Source of the DNA: Viola odorata
Lineage: Eukaryota; Streptophyta; Magnoliopsida; Malpighiales; Violaceae
Reading direction: 5' to 3'
Assembly: GCA_963691705.1 (NCBI GenBank)
Contig: OY829540.1
Location: 2,184,001-2,248,000, forward strand
DNA: 64,000 bases
In this document: piece after piece, positions 34,987 to 47,590 of the stretch
How the letters are laid out: each line of letters begins with the position of its first letter
Position numbering within the stretch: the stretch's first letter is position 1
Notes under the pieces: model-generated
Databases searched by the model: none
The model's input: the letters and a program-made list of their open reading frames with translations, nothing else
What the model was told of the DNA's origin: nothing
Translations under genes and position numbers: made by a program

Positions 34987-35557
34987 GAGAAGGCAAGGGC
35001 AGAGTAGAGCACCAACTAGTTGTGGCAAATCGTCAAGCACTTGGTATACACGAGAACCCCAAACCCCACAAGAATCACCCCCGACCCAACACCAACGGCC
35101 ACAACGTCCCAGCAGATCCAGAAAATAAACAACAATCTGACCACGAATCTGCAAGGAAACACTCACACAAGGGCCCACGAAGTCCCTTCAAACCATCCAA
35201 AACCAAGCAAAAGAAAAACAAAACAGAGGAAGGAGAGTCGGCAGATCCGAGAGCCGCAGGGGAAGAAGAGAGTGAAAAGAGCGACGACCCGAAGAAGCAG
35301 ATCTCCGCACCCCAAAGAAGTCGTCGGGATCGCTCGAATCCAAGAGCAAACGGGAAAAAGGAGCCTGACAAAACGGAAACACAGCAGATCGGGAAAGAGG
35401 AGAAGAAGTGTCGGCGAAGAGAGGCTAGAACGGCAATGATTTTACGCCAGCTGCAGTGGGCAGCTGGTATTTTGGTTGCTCCGGCAGCAGTGGGCTGACC
35501 GGAGGGGAAGAGAGAAAACTGGTGCACTAATTTTTAGGAGTTAGCAGTACTACTACT

Positions 35558-35668
35558 AGCAGCATAAGAAAAGGAAAACGTCTCTGTTCGAAATCTCGAA
35601 AACGATTTACGAATAGCACATCTTGGCCAGCTCTCAAGTTAGTTCCAATATCATAACATAAAACCTTA
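35558..35668. other. Short spacer between LINE and Harbinger element
   Basis: 111 bases between the right LINE target duplication and the Harbinger TSD (TTA at 35666-35668). No feature recognised. Confidence 0.6.
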
Positions 35669-38020
35669 GGTGCTGTTTAGTTATGGAGAATTTTCTGAAA
35701 ATTTTTCAAAACTGAAATTATTTCCAAAATCTATTTCACAGTCAAAATTTTCGGAAATATTTCCATTTGGAAAACATTTTCCAATTTTTTTTTTTATTTC
35801 TCTAATTCAATAAGTTCATATTGTTAATCTAAAAAAAACAATATTATTTTAAACATATCTACCCTCATAATTTAAATAGTTAATATGTAGATCGATACAA
35901 ATTGTAATAAAAATACTTCATAATTGATATTTAACTAACTAATACTCCTAATTAAAATAATACGAATAAAATTTAATAACCAACCGTGTTATAAGAAATT
36001 TTATGGCACGTGGCGCACCAATAGCTTAATTAATTATGATTTGACTAAGTCATAACATTCTCTTCGGGTTTTTTATTAAGAAAATAAGTATGAAGTTAAG
36101 GAGCTTGACAAATTATTATGTAGAATAGTAGTTTTATATTCGGTCACTTTCCTCATTTTGATTTTGCAAATTAATAAATATGAATTCACTTTTAATTTTA
36201 AAAAATCAATTAAATGAGTTCATACTAAAATTACAATTATATGTAACAAATATATTTAATAATTTGTCGTCTAAAAAAAATAAAATTAATATATACACAT
36301 AGGATTCACTCACTCCTTAATTTATTCTCACTTTTAATATCAAATAATTGAGTTATGAAAGAGCAAAGCAATTGAAAGAGTAGAGCAATTGAATTATTAC
36401 ATAGTGACAAAATAGTTACTGCATTGCTCACTATTCTCATGAAAGAAAGAGCAATTGAATTATTGCATACATGACATTATTTACTGCATTGCTCATCAGT
36501 CTCCAATAAAGAGAATCCTTGTTCACAAACGAGTACAATAAAAAAAAAACCTCATCTACTTTTGACAACATTTGTTACTACAAGTTCAATTATTATTTAC
36601 ATCTAGTAAAAAGCTCATCTACTTTCTTTCACTTCGTATCTACTTTCTTCCCAAACCCTTAAACACATCCAAATTTTTCTGTTTTCTCCGTCTGAGCACT
36701 TTCCGGAGTCCTCTGTTTTCACCGCCGGCACAGGAAGGAGCGCAACGACGAGTCAAGTCGGGAGCAAGTGGAAGTGCGTCATTCCGAGCTGCGACGCTCC
36801 CCCACGCGCCGCCAACGTCTCCGCTGGAATCTTCCACGCGCCGGCGCGTGTAGCCCACTCCAGCCACCTCTAACCTCGCCGCCACCTGGGTTCTTCTCGC
36901 CTCGTCATTACGGTCAGTTATCTGGATTCGTTTTTATATTTTGGCATCATTTGCTATTAGTAATTAGTTAAGTTTCATCAAAAGTCATTTTTTATATGGG
37001 TAATTTTTGTACACATCAATTATTTATACAATAATTCTATTCTGTCAACTGTAGAGTAGTTTGAAACTGAGATTCGCAGGTTTTTAAGTAATGTATATAC
37101 ATTGATGTAAGCATGCGTTGACACGTTGATGTTTGATTGGCCAACGATCTCTCATCTAGGTGCCACTTTGCACCTCCCACCTCCCACTAATTGAATACTA
37201 CACATTAGAGATTTGGATTCGACGTTCTACGCCACTAAAATACATTTGATAATTCATGGTGGTGACATCACACACTTTAAATTAATTATATGTTTGAACA
37301 TTGAGTTTATATAATTTAGTGTTATTTCTTTTTTAAAATAGGAAGAATAAGGCTTTAACTTTCAAATTCGAATTTGTAAGTCTGAATTTTTGTGGGAAGA
37401 AAAAACTTATGTGATGTTTTAAATGAAAAATAGAATTTTGAGAGAGATTTAAATTTATTTAACTATTGGAACTTGTAGTAAATGTGTGTTGATAACTTAA
37501 TTGTATATGCGAAATCTTTAATTAAATGATAACATTTAAGATTTTGATTACACATGAAGTTTTAGTTTAATTAATTAGTATATGTTATTTTTATAATGTA
37601 TATCATGAATTTAATATTTAGTATTGTAATAATAATTATTAATTATTATTTTTTATGAAAAATATAATATTGTACTTAAAGGATGAATTTTACTCCATCA
37701 AATTTAAATAAATAAATTCAATTAAATTATATAGTAAACCATGCAGCAAATAATTCAAATTTTGAATTAATTAGCATAAGTAAAGCTCATCCATGTTTCC
37801 CGACAAGATTATCTATAAAAATGAATTTGCTTATGGTAATTAATTAAGTTTTAATATTAACACATTTGTGTCAATTTAAATATTGTCATTTATTTATAGT
37901 ATGATGTTTGAGTTAGCTGTTTTAGATTGATTGTATAAATTGATTTTTATGTTGTCCTACCGGGATTTAATTTTTTCATGTGGGTCATTTGAGTGCTTCT
38001 GAAATTTTGAGGATTTTTAG
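35669..38020. other. 5' region of element E
   Basis: Mostly AT-rich terminal and subterminal sequence without ORFs. A GC-rich island at about 36700-36900 (CGCCGGCACAGGAAGG and following) may be a 5' untranslated exon of the SANT/Myb-like gene, with GT dinucleotides near 36913 as possible donors. That is a guess from composition only. Confidence 0.4.
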
Positions 38021-38344
38021 ATGGGAAGAAGAAATGACGGAGAAGAAGATGGTAAATGGTCTGATGGTACTGAATTGAATTTTTTAGAAATATTGTACGA
38101 GAGAGTTAAGGTAGATCAAAATGGTACTCCTAGTTTTAAAGCTACGGATTGGGGAGACATGGATAACGAATTATACTTAGCTTCCGGTGAACGATTTGGA
38201 CCAGTCAAGTTGTTAGGCAAATACAATCGACTGCGATAAAAACATCGCCAATTTTCAGATTTGTTAGAGCATACAGGAGTCACCTACCAATCAAGTTTAA
38301 ACATTGTGTATGCACCTGAAGCTGTGTGGCAAATGTTTTTCATG
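38021..38344 (+). pseudogene. Exon 1 of the SANT/Myb-like gene of element E
   Basis: The ATG at 38021 starts GRRNDGEEDGKWSDG, a SANT/Myb-like domain used by PIF/Harbinger elements to bring the transposase to DNA. The frame is broken by TAA at 38237-38239, one substitution from TCA, and continues afterwards in the same frame (KHRQFSDLLEHTGVTYQ). It ends at a good splice donor (TTCATG/GTACAT) after 108 codons, phase 0. The intron receives element B 52 bp downstream. Confidence 0.75.
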
Positions 38345-38395
38345 GTACATTTCCTTACATGTTTTTTTAGTAATTCATATCATAAATTTCCTTAC

Positions 38396-41072
38396 TGTTG
38401 ATACCCGAATTTTGACGATTAACTTAAATTGTTCATTGTTTTGCTCAATTTTGATCTTATTTTTATTATTATTATTTCCGTTTATTTACTATTTATCATC
38501 TTGTTTTATTTTTGTTTCATGTCATTTTATTTTATTTTGTACGTATTTTATTTTTCATTCGAACTTTTGACAGTTTATAATAAAAATTTCTCGAGCTATT
38601 GGCTTGAACCAAATAAAATAAATTCTCACTTTCGGCCACAATCATCACACCCTCTCCCTTTCCATTTTTTCCACGACCATACCAACAACATTGAAAACAT
38701 CCTTCTCAATTAATCATGCCCGCCATTTCCGGCCACCCACCATCTTTTTCCTCTAAAAGAGACAGCCTCTACCAAAATTAAATGGCACGGTCTGCCAATT
38801 TCCAAACCCGAATCATCCCTCTGCAAAAAATCCAAATTTCCCTCGTTCAATTTCTCTTCATTCAACCATTACCTCTGCCAAATCAAATTAAATTGCAACC
38901 ATCAAATAAAAATACAGCCGATCCCTTCTCCGTCACCAACAAACCATCACTGCAACCCAAAAATCCGAATCACCATCTCACCCAATTACCTCAACCCAAA
39001 CAGCCACCACAATCAACAAACCACCGCCGGTCAGCCCCAAACTCCGACCAAAACCAAGCCCAAAATCTATTAAAACCAATCCTGATCACCACATCACCAC
39101 CACCCGTCTCCGGCCACTTCAAATCAGCCCCGTAAACCCACTTCAAAAACCAGCACCAAAATCCACCCGAACAACCCATCTATCCGGCCAAATCTGCCCC
39201 CAAAAAAACAGTCCAGAATCAGCCCCCAAAACACCCATTACTCCGGCCAAAACACCCACACCAAACCCATCCAAATCACCAAAATCAAACCCAAAAAATC
39301 AGTACCCAAATCCCTAATCAATTACCCAAATCCATACACCAAATTAAACCCAATCCATACACTAAATTGAATCAATTCGTCAACGCCAAAACACCAAACC
39401 CATCACTAAATCACCAACCAAATCTGACCCAAATATCCATTGTTTGTGTGTGTTGTGTGTTGTGATTCCAAGGAAAACAAAAAGAAAGAAAGAGAGGAGG
39501 AGTGAAGGCAGTGAGAGCTCGATTGATGAAAGGAGAATAGGAAAGAAAAAAAGAAGAGAGATTTGATTTGTGTTTGATGTTGTGCAGAGAAGTAAGAAGA
39601 AAAGAAAAAAAAAAGGAGTGGGTTCGTGGAAAGAAATAAGAAAAAGGAAAGAAAAGAAAGTAAAAGAAAAAGAGAAAGGAAGAAAAGAAAAAGCAAAAAT
39701 GTTGTCGGGAAAGGGTTAGAAAAAATGAAGGAAAGAAAAGAATAAAAAAGAGAAAGGGCCCACGTGGCCCAAAAGAAAGAAATGAGTTAGTTTTCTTACT
39801 TGAATATTCGGACCGGGACGAACAATGGGTAAGGTGATCTCATTTTTATTAATATTTGATCATTTGAAATTTATTTATGAGTCCCTTACTAATACGCGTT
39901 TATTTGTCTATTTTTGCTTGCACGTTCGTCGTGATGATGCTCAACGAGTTTGACGGAGTTTGATGAGGAGTTCGATGTGTCATTCCCAATTGCGGAGCTC
40001 GAATGGAGAATTTAATCGTTGTATTTATTTATTTGCGAATTTGTAATTAATTTGTAATATTTATCTTCAGTATTTATTTATTTTATTATCAATTGTTGCC
40101 ACTAATCATTGATTTACAGGTTAAGCTCGTCCAGGTATGTTTTCCTTTTTCCCTTTTCTTTTGGATAAATGTACTTTAATTTATTATTTATCGTATGCAT
40201 GATTATTTAGAATTGTTAGAATTCGAATTAATTTGTTTGCATGATGCTTATACCAATGAATGTTCTTTATTTTATGCTTGTTTCGTGTGCGGCTTCGTCC
40301 CCATGAATTTATGCTTATCTTGATGAATGTGTATCGTGTGCGGCTTCGACCCCATGATTGTATTTTTAATTTATGCTATCTTGACAAATGTGTTATGTGC
40401 GCGGCTTCGACCCCACTTCCCGGTTTTTTCTCTTTTCAACGTGTTTTCTCGCATTTATATAAATGGTACTTTGCTAGTCTATGCATGCGTAGAATTACCT
40501 AGTAAATAGGGTTAAGCACGTGCATTAGCCCGATGATGATAGTGATGCATCGTTGTTCACTAGGGTCGTCGCTTTGGTAAAGATTAACAAAATGGTAGTA
40601 ACCTCACCTAATTTCGCATGTAAACGGAATAATTTTGAACTTGGCTAAATATAACCGGAATAGGTATGCAACCCACCTTTTTCATCTTTTAGAGGATAAA
40701 AAATGTTATTTTCTGTTTAACAACTCGACAATAATTAGGATAAAATCAATCAAACCAACTTAAAAGCTAAAGCGACGATTCCCCTCTGAGGGCCAAATTA
40801 CTTGTTTTCAATGTGATTTTTAAACACCTCTTTTTAGAACCGGTAACCTTTTTAGGATGAGACTCGGGTGCCTAACACCTTCCCGAGTCCATAAAACGAC
40901 CCCGAACCATCGTTCTCGGGTTTAGACCCTTTTTATTTGTGCCTTAGCTTTTATTTTATTTTCTTCTTTTTCGGACTTTTTAGGTTCCCCTAAACCTTAG
41001 AAAATTAGGGTGGCGACTTCATTGTTATGTGATTTTCATTGCGTCCCGAATTTCGCTCGCGACGGTGCGACA
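38396..41072 (+). repeat. 5' LTR of element B (2677 bp)
   Basis: Begins TGTTGATACCCGAAT, ends CGGTGCGACA. A C/A-rich segment (38780-39420) and a purine-rich AAAGAAAAAG segment (39470-39770) give spurious ORFs. Three copies of GTGCGGCTTCG(A/T)CCCCA occur at 40288-40415. The last 300 bp (GGGTGCCTAACACCTTCCCG onward) resemble LTR A. A TATA box is not obvious. Confidence 0.95.
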
Positions 41073-41075
41073 GTT

Positions 41076-41093
41076 TGGCGACTCCGCTGGGGA
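41076..41093 (+). other. Primer-binding site of element B
   Basis: TGGCGACTCCGCTGGGGA three bases after the LTR, two differences from that of element A. This PBS type is common in Ogre-like TAT elements. Confidence 0.85.
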
Positions 41094-42660
41094 TTTTAGG
41101 GTCGAAGCCGGAATTATTTGTTTGAGGTGTTTATTTGTGTTGTTTGATTATTTATTCGCTTTGATATCAACTGTTGTATTCTCACGTGCATTTCACGCAT
41201 AATGCCCTTCCGCCGGGCCCTTCCCAAATAGGATTAGGTTGGTATTAGTGAAGCCCTGATGGACTTAGGTCCCAGTAAGCTTTCATGAACCCTAAACTCG
41301 GACTAGAACCCCTAAATGGATGAGCGCCCTGATGGACTTAGGTCCCAGTAAGCAATCACATATCCATTTACTGAGGGACCACTTTTATGGTATCGTCCGG
41401 GAGCCTTTCAGCCAGTTAGAAATAGTTGAAATTACCCGACATATGCATCATGATCGTATGTATATTTCCAAAATGCCTCATTATTGCCATGATTCTCCAT
41501 TTTTTTTACCATCATACCATGATAATTCTTGTTGCGATACAAGGTTTCATTTTTTTTCCCTTGCGATGCTATGATTCTATTTTCTTTCTTGTGATACCAT
41601 GATTCTTTTTTTTCCTATGATTTTACTCACCTTTATATACATTCTCCATTCAGATGCTACTGATTAGGATCCATTTTTTGTCATCCTTGCAGAAGGAGGG
41701 CACGAAGAGAGTTTGGTGGAATTGCTCCTCTAACATGTCCACTCATCAAGGAGCATTTAATTACATATCTAGTTCATTATATTTTTTGTAGCTAGTGATG
41801 AGTTGTAATTATTTTTGACACCGTTGTTGGAGAATGATTTATATCATAATCAAAACGAAAACCACATATTTTGTATTACTGTATAGTTTTCATTATACTT
41901 ATTTACACTTTTTTGTTTATAACCAGGCTTGGAGAAGACAAACTAGATCCTCGGGGTCCAAAAACTCTCATTTTGATTAGTCATATTTTGTCTTGCCCAA
42001 GACACAGAACCACAAAAAAAAAAAAGAACCGCCAGAAAAGATGAAATTAAGGCGTGTCCAACTACTTCGCTTTGCTCAGATCACCCTAACACTCCAACAT
42101 CCCGACACCATACCCAATGGATGTTTCTCATACCATATCAATATCATTAATCCTTTAGCACATGCATGAATTTGATGCTACTAATGGATTGGATTTTGTA
42201 ACTTGACAGGTGATGATCCATGGGAGATTGAGAAGGAGATAATTAGGATTTGATTCCAATATCGTCATGAACCCAAGTCAGAATTTGAATCACGTCGTGG
42301 TTATCTGCATAACGCCTTGTTAGAAAAGGGAGATTCTAGAACTCATTGATTATATTGATCATTTTCTTGAATCACCCTTCATTCTAACCATTTCTTCTTT
42401 TTGCAGGAACCCGAGTCAAAATTTGAATCACGTCGAGGTTATCTGCATAAAGCCTTGCCAGAAAAGATCCCGAGTTAGAGTTTGAATCAGGCCGTGGTTG
42501 CCTGCATAATCCCTCACTAGAAAAGGGAGAGTTTAAAACCTATTGATTACGTTGTCCATTTTCCTAAATCGCCCTTCAGTCCTACCCATTACTTTTCTCT
42601 CTATTTTTGCAGGAACTTGAATCATACCATGGTTACTTGTATGATTCTCAGTGAGACAGA
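41094..42660 (+). other. Leader and decayed former coding region of element B
   Basis: No ORF. 41205-41455 matches the leader of A and includes a hairpin AAATGGAT (41314-41321) with ATCCATTT (41362-41369). A 30-base block (CCCTGATGGACTTAGGTCCC and flank) is duplicated at 41254 and 41327. 42270-42530 holds degenerate repeats of GAATTTGAATCACGTCG(T/A)GG with TTATCTGCATAA, in the place where element A has gag. Confidence 0.7.
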
Positions 42661-43564
42661 GGAATCCTCCTCCTACCAACTTTGAAATGACCGTCATTTC
42701 TGCTCTGTTGCATATGTTCAGAGAAGTTCATCTACCTCTCTGCCTCTTTAAATTTTGTACAAACAGTATGCATTCATTCCCATATTGGGGGCAACTCTTC
42801 TAATTGTTCAAAAAATTTACGAGTGACCACGTCCTCACATTCTGTCTATAGAATTGCTAAAACTGTTGAGATTTTTGTGAAATCAATTTTTTTTTTGCTA
42901 AATAAAATCCACACTACCCTCAAATTTTCAAAAAAACTTCCATAAATTGAGCGTGTTCATCATTTTATTGCATCATGGATAACTTGTGCATCCGTTTGAA
43001 ATTATATGACATACATGATCTCGCCTGCTAGCTCTTGTATCTACAACATGCTTTAGATGTAAGCAGTCACAAACACATCCCTGTGAGTATTTTGGGCCTT
43101 TACGCCATACTTCTTTCATGAGTGCAAATGCTAAACTAAGTGCTAGTTAGGTCTGCATAATATCCAGGGTACATGCACCATCAGACATGGGATAGCAGTA
43201 AGATGACATTGGACTTTGCTCTTTGCTTCCAAATTTGTTTGGTCTTCTTATTCTTGTCTTCAAACACTTATCTTTGCTCTTTATTCAATTCATTTCTTTT
43301 CTAAGCCGCCTGTAAAATCTCTTGCCTCCGCTTGAAATCCCTAGCTAATGGGCAGTGCTCAACTGAGGTGGTTAACCGAAGGTAAGGTTCACATCGCACT
43401 TAGTCTGCGAAAGAGGGGATGCGAAAGCTCCGAGGATCGTTGATGGTCAACGTCAGAAGAAATTCGAGGAAGCCAGGACTTGAACGCCTCTGCCTTAAAC
43501 CAAGACTTGAAACCCATCAAAATAATGCGAAACTTGTACTTGCTTTCGCTTGCAAAAAAAAGGG

Positions 43565-43602
<38 letters not shown>

Positions 43603-44650
43603 GTTCAAAAAGCACAATTAGCGAAAAGCAGAAGCAAGTACAAAAATGGCTCCAAGTCAATCTTCCAAAGGAGGGGAAGGCTACTTGTTCGTGCAGCAAC
43701 CAGAGCAATAGTAAAGCAGTAATGGTGCACAGCAGTAGCAACTGGTCCGGCCCATCTCGGACCCAAAAAAGAAAAACTCAAAAATCCAGTTGTGTATTTG
43801 GAAGAAGGGGTCTCAAGTTGTATTCAAACAACAATTTGTGGAGAAGAAGACTCCCATTTCAAAAGGAAAAGCTACAGGGTTTCACAAAACTCTCACGAAC
43901 TATTCTCAATGTGCACCTTACCTCCGGATAGCGACCTCGGTTGAGTATCGCTCATTAAATCCTTCCTTCTTCTACTAAAAAAAAAAGGGGCACTTTCTTT
44001 CTAAACAAATTCTTTCTTTCTTCTTCTTTCTTTCTATCCACTACATATTTCTGTTCTCTTGCAAAGTCCTTTCGAATATTTGAAGGCCCATGCATGTGCA
44101 TCTTCATTTGAAGTTTATTCACTCGGATTGACATTGCAAATCTGACTTTGTGCTGTTTGTTGCATTTTTATGAGTGTAAACACGTAGCCTTGTTTCTGAG
44201 TGTGAGCGCAAACACTAATATCTGGTGAGGATTGCTTACGTCTACATGTTGTGGGAAAGTCTTGTCCTTGAGGTCGTTATCTCCAGGGCAAGATGCAGAT
44301 GCTTCTCTAGACTTGTATCAAGCATGCTTATATGATAGAAAATGGATGACATGTTCTCCAGAAATGCATAAACTTGTTGAACTTTCTCTTGATAGGGAAG
44401 TTGCTTTTATAAAATACTGGGGGCAAACCTTTGGGTAGTGTGGGAATACTTTCATATACAACATACATGATTTGATTGTTTCTATTTATCATTTGTTCTA
44501 TATTTTTTCCATCCACTGCTGCTTCGTGTTTGTTTCCTCCTTATCTGTAGGATACAGATATGTTTCGGTGGAATCTCACATTATGATCAAATTCCGCCAA
44601 TAAATTCACCATTATCAATATCCGAACGGAGTACGTTGCCACTCCTCAAT
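42661..44650 (+). other. Conserved 3' non-coding region of element B, first part
   Basis: The stretches 42960-43200 and 44085-44340 are homologous to 13190-13440 and 14385-14625 of element A. A run of about 33 A residues lies at 43567-43601. Purine-rich open frames at 43419-43931 are low complexity. No gene recognised. Confidence 0.7.
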
Positions 44651-44656
44651 CAACCT

Positions 44657-45868
44657 CGTGTGGCGGTTCAAGCCCCACCTTCCAAAAATTGTGTGGCGGT
44701 TCAAGCCCCACCTTTCAAAGATCGTGTGGCGGTTCAAGCCCCACCCTTCAAAAATCATGTGGCGGTTCAAACCCCACCTTTAAAAAAAAAATCAAATCGT
44801 GTGGCGGTTTAAACCCCACCTTTCAAAAAAAATCAATCAAAATCGTGTGGCGGTTCCAACCCTACATTCCAAAAATCGTGTGGCGGCTCAAACCCCACTC
44901 TTCAAAAATTGTGCGGTGGTTCAAAACCCCCACTCTTCAAAAATCGTGCGGCGGTTCAAAACCCCCACTCTTCAAAGCTGTGCGGCGGTTCAAAACCCCC
45001 ACCTTTCAAAAACTGTGCGGCGGTTCAAACCCCCACTCTTCAATCTTGTATGGTGGTTCAAACCCCCACCTTTCAAAAACTGTGCGGCGGTTCAAACCCC
45101 CACTCTTCAATCTTGTATGGCGGTTCAAACCCCACTCTATAAAAAAATTGTGCGGCGGTTCAAAACCCCTACTTTTCAACCTTGTGCGGCGGTTCAAACC
45201 CCCACTCTTCAATCTCGTGTGGCGGTTCAAACCCCACCTTTTAAAAAATCATGTGGAGGTTCAAACCCCACCTTCCAAAAAATCGTGTGGTGGTTTAAAC
45301 CCCACCTTTCAAAGATCGTGTGGTGGTTCAAGCCCCACCTTCTAAAAATTGGGTGGCGGTTCAAACCCCACATTTCAAAAATCATGTGGCGGTTCAAACC
45401 CCCACATTTCAAAAAAATCAAAAAAAAATCGTGTGGCGGTTCAAACCCCACATTTCAAAAATCATGTGGCGGTTCAAACCCCACCTTTCAAAAAAAAATC
45501 AAATCGTGTGGCGGTTCAAACCCCCACATTTCAAAAAAATCAAAAAATCGTGTGGCGGTTCAAACCCCACATTCTAAAAATCGTGTGGCGGTTCAAACCC
45601 CACCTTAAAAAAAAAAAAAAAATCATGTGGCGGTTCAAACCCCACCTTTCAAAAATCGTGTGGAGGTTCAAAAAACTCCACCTGTCAAAAAATCATGTGG
45701 CGGTTCAAAGCCCACATTTTAAAGATTGCGTGGCGGTTCAAGCCCCACCTTGCAAAAATCGTGTGGCGGTTCAAAAACCCCACCTTGCAAAAAATCAAGT
45801 GGCGGTTCAAACCTCACCTTTCAAGAAATCGTGTGGCGGTTCAAACCCCACCTTGCAAAAACCATTTA
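44657..45868. repeat. About 33-bp tandem array with GTGGCGGTTCAAACCCC in element B
   Basis: About thirty units of 33-50 bp, each with GTG(C/T)GGCGGTTCAAACCCC followed by CACCTTTCAAAAAATC and a variable A-run. Because units are often near a multiple of three, all frames stay open and give CGGSNPTFQ-type repeat translations, which I do not call as genes. The core GGTTCAAACC fits the pol III B-box consensus GWTCRANNC. Confidence 0.93.
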
Positions 45869-45889
45869 ACGATTGTTTTGCAGAATCAG

Positions 45890-47320
45890 TCATTATTATC
45901 AGCGTCCGAGTGGAGCTGAATTTATCAACGTCCGAGTGGAGTTGTCGGCATCTGAGTAGAGCCCTTATTGATCAGCGTCTGAGTAGAGCTGAATTTATAT
46001 TTTCTGCATCGCGACATTCGAGGGGAGACGTCCGAGTGAAGTCGCATTTTACATTTCTGTAAGGTATCCGAGTGGAACCAACAGCGTCCGAGTGGAGCTG
46101 AATTTGTTAACGTCCGAGTGGAGTTGTCGGCATCTGAGTAGAGCCATTAGTGATCAGCGTCCGAGTGGAGCTGAATTTATATTATTCAAGACATCCGAGT
46201 GGAGTCATTAGTGTCCGAGTGGAACTAAATTTGCAAGGTATCCGAGTGGAGCCATCAGCGTCTGAGTAGAGCTGAATTTATATTTATGCATCGCGGAATT
46301 CGAGTGGAGACGTTCGAGTGTAGCCGCAATTTATATTTTTCTGCAAGGTATCCGAGTGGAGCCATCAACGTCCGAGTGGAGCTGAATTTCCTTTCTGCAA
46401 CATATCCCAGTAGACATCAGTGTCCGAGCGGAGTTTAATTTCCTTTTCAACAATTTAAATTCCCGCATCAGCGTCCAAGAGGAGTTGAATTTACATTTCT
46501 GCAAAACATCATGTTGGACATGAATGTCCGTTTTATTTTTCTGCTATCTAAATTTCTACCACAGCATCCGAATGGAGCTGAATTTATATTTTCTGCAAAG
46601 TATCTCACATCCTAAGGACGTCAGCATCAAGGGGTTTGTCCAAAGACAAGTTGGAAGAATTAATGGATGAGTTCACGGTCACAACAGAAATCCAAAACCT
46701 AATCAATGAGTTGGATGCACTTCTGACCCCCTCAGGTATCTCGAAAGCCTTGGATTTATCGGATCAAATTACTGAACTCCAACCTTCAATTTTGCAGGCA
46801 CCGGACTTGAAGCTCAAAACACTGCCTGATCACTGGAGGTCATCTGAATCCTAAGGACATCAGTGTCCGAGTAAAGCTACAACCTTATTCTTGTTAGCGG
46901 CTTCGTCCCCATACCTTTCGTGAGCAGCTACCTCCCCATATCCTGTGAAGCATCCGATTGGAGCCATCAGCGTCCGAATGGAGCTGGATTTACATTTCTA
47001 CAAGATGTCCAAATGAAGCCATCAACATCAAATAAAGCTAAGTTTACATTTCTGTAACTTACTTTTCAACAACATGGTATCCGTATGGAGCCGTTTCTTT
47101 TTCTGCTTTCAGATTTATGTCCTTTCATAACATCTGTATCTGAGTAGAACTGAAATTTATGTATCGCAGTATTCGAATGGAGTCATCAGCGTCCAAATGG
47201 AACTGAATTTAAATTCTTATAAGACATCGGGTGAAACCATCAGCGTCCGAGCGGAGCTGAATTTACCAACGTCCGAGTGGAGTTGTCGGCATCTGAGTAG
47301 AGCGGTTGTTCATCAACATC
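45890..47320. repeat. Degenerate GCGTCCGAGTGGAGC array in element B
   Basis: Around thirty degenerate copies of (A/G)TCCGAGTGGAGC, separated by GAATTTATATTTCTGCA-like spacers, at irregular 30-80-bp distances. A block of about 120 bp (AACGTCCGAGTGGAGTTGTC and GGCATCTGAGTAGAGC) occurs three times (45927, 46110, 47270). A short open frame at 46636-46854 inside it is not a convincing gene. Confidence 0.8.
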
Positions 47321-47514
47321 TCAGTGGAGTTGAATTCATTTCCTTACAATTTAAGCAATTTAAATTTCCGCATCAACATCAGAGTCGAGGTAAGCTCACA
47401 TTTTTGCAATTTACATATCTGCATTATGGTGTCCAAGTGGAACCATTTTCTTTTTCCGCTTATAAGATTTGTGCCTTTCAAATGCCATTCTGTATTTTGA
47501 ACATTGGTGGGACT

Positions 47515-47590
47515 GGGGCAACCGTCTTTACTGCTCATCAAAAATTTCAGTTACACTTTATTTTTGATAAGACAGTAAAGAGGGGGCAAC
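47515..47590 (+). promoter_or_regulatory. Stem-loop, duplicated GGGGCAAC and polypurine tract of element B
   Basis: GGGGCAAC at 47515-47522 and 47583-47590. The left arm TCTTTACTGCTCATCAAAAA (47525-47544) pairs with 47561-47581 (TTTTTGATAAGACAGTAAAG and A) with few mismatches. The polypurine tract AAAGAGGGGGCAAC is at 47577-47590. Identical design to element A although the loop differs. Confidence 0.82.

Larger units (their letters stand above)
29643..35542 (-). mobile_element. Full-length plant L1 LINE
   Basis: A 15-bp target duplication AGCAGTACTACTACT is at 29628-29642 and 35543-35557. On the minus strand the element starts right after the right copy (AACTCCTAAAAATTAG). It carries a 5' UTR of about 550 bp, ORF1 and ORF2, and ends with a (TA)n tract (29661-29682) and an A-run (T-run at 29642-29650). 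The full 5' end is rare for LINEs, which are usually truncated. ORF2 has three stops, so the copy is dead but young enough to keep a perfect TSD. Confidence 0.93.

Noticed and set aside
38782..39135. 117-codon Pro/Gln-rich frame repeated at 47977-48330
   Set aside because: Lies in the C/A-rich part of LTR B and appears twice only because LTRs are duplicated; not gene-like.
43360..43420. Possible tRNA-like sequence near GGTAAGGTTCACATCGC
   Set aside because: No cloverleaf could be drawn; arms do not pair.
44689..46062. Long overlapping open frames (218, 269 and 237 codons) with CGGSNPTF or VAVQTPHF repeats
   Set aside because: They are translations of the 33-bp tandem array in several frames at once; no family match and no start context.
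46636..46854. 72-codon frame (DKLEELMDEFTVTTEIQNLI) in element B
   Set aside because: Looks protein-like by composition but is isolated inside a repeat array, with no homologue recognised and no counterpart in element A.
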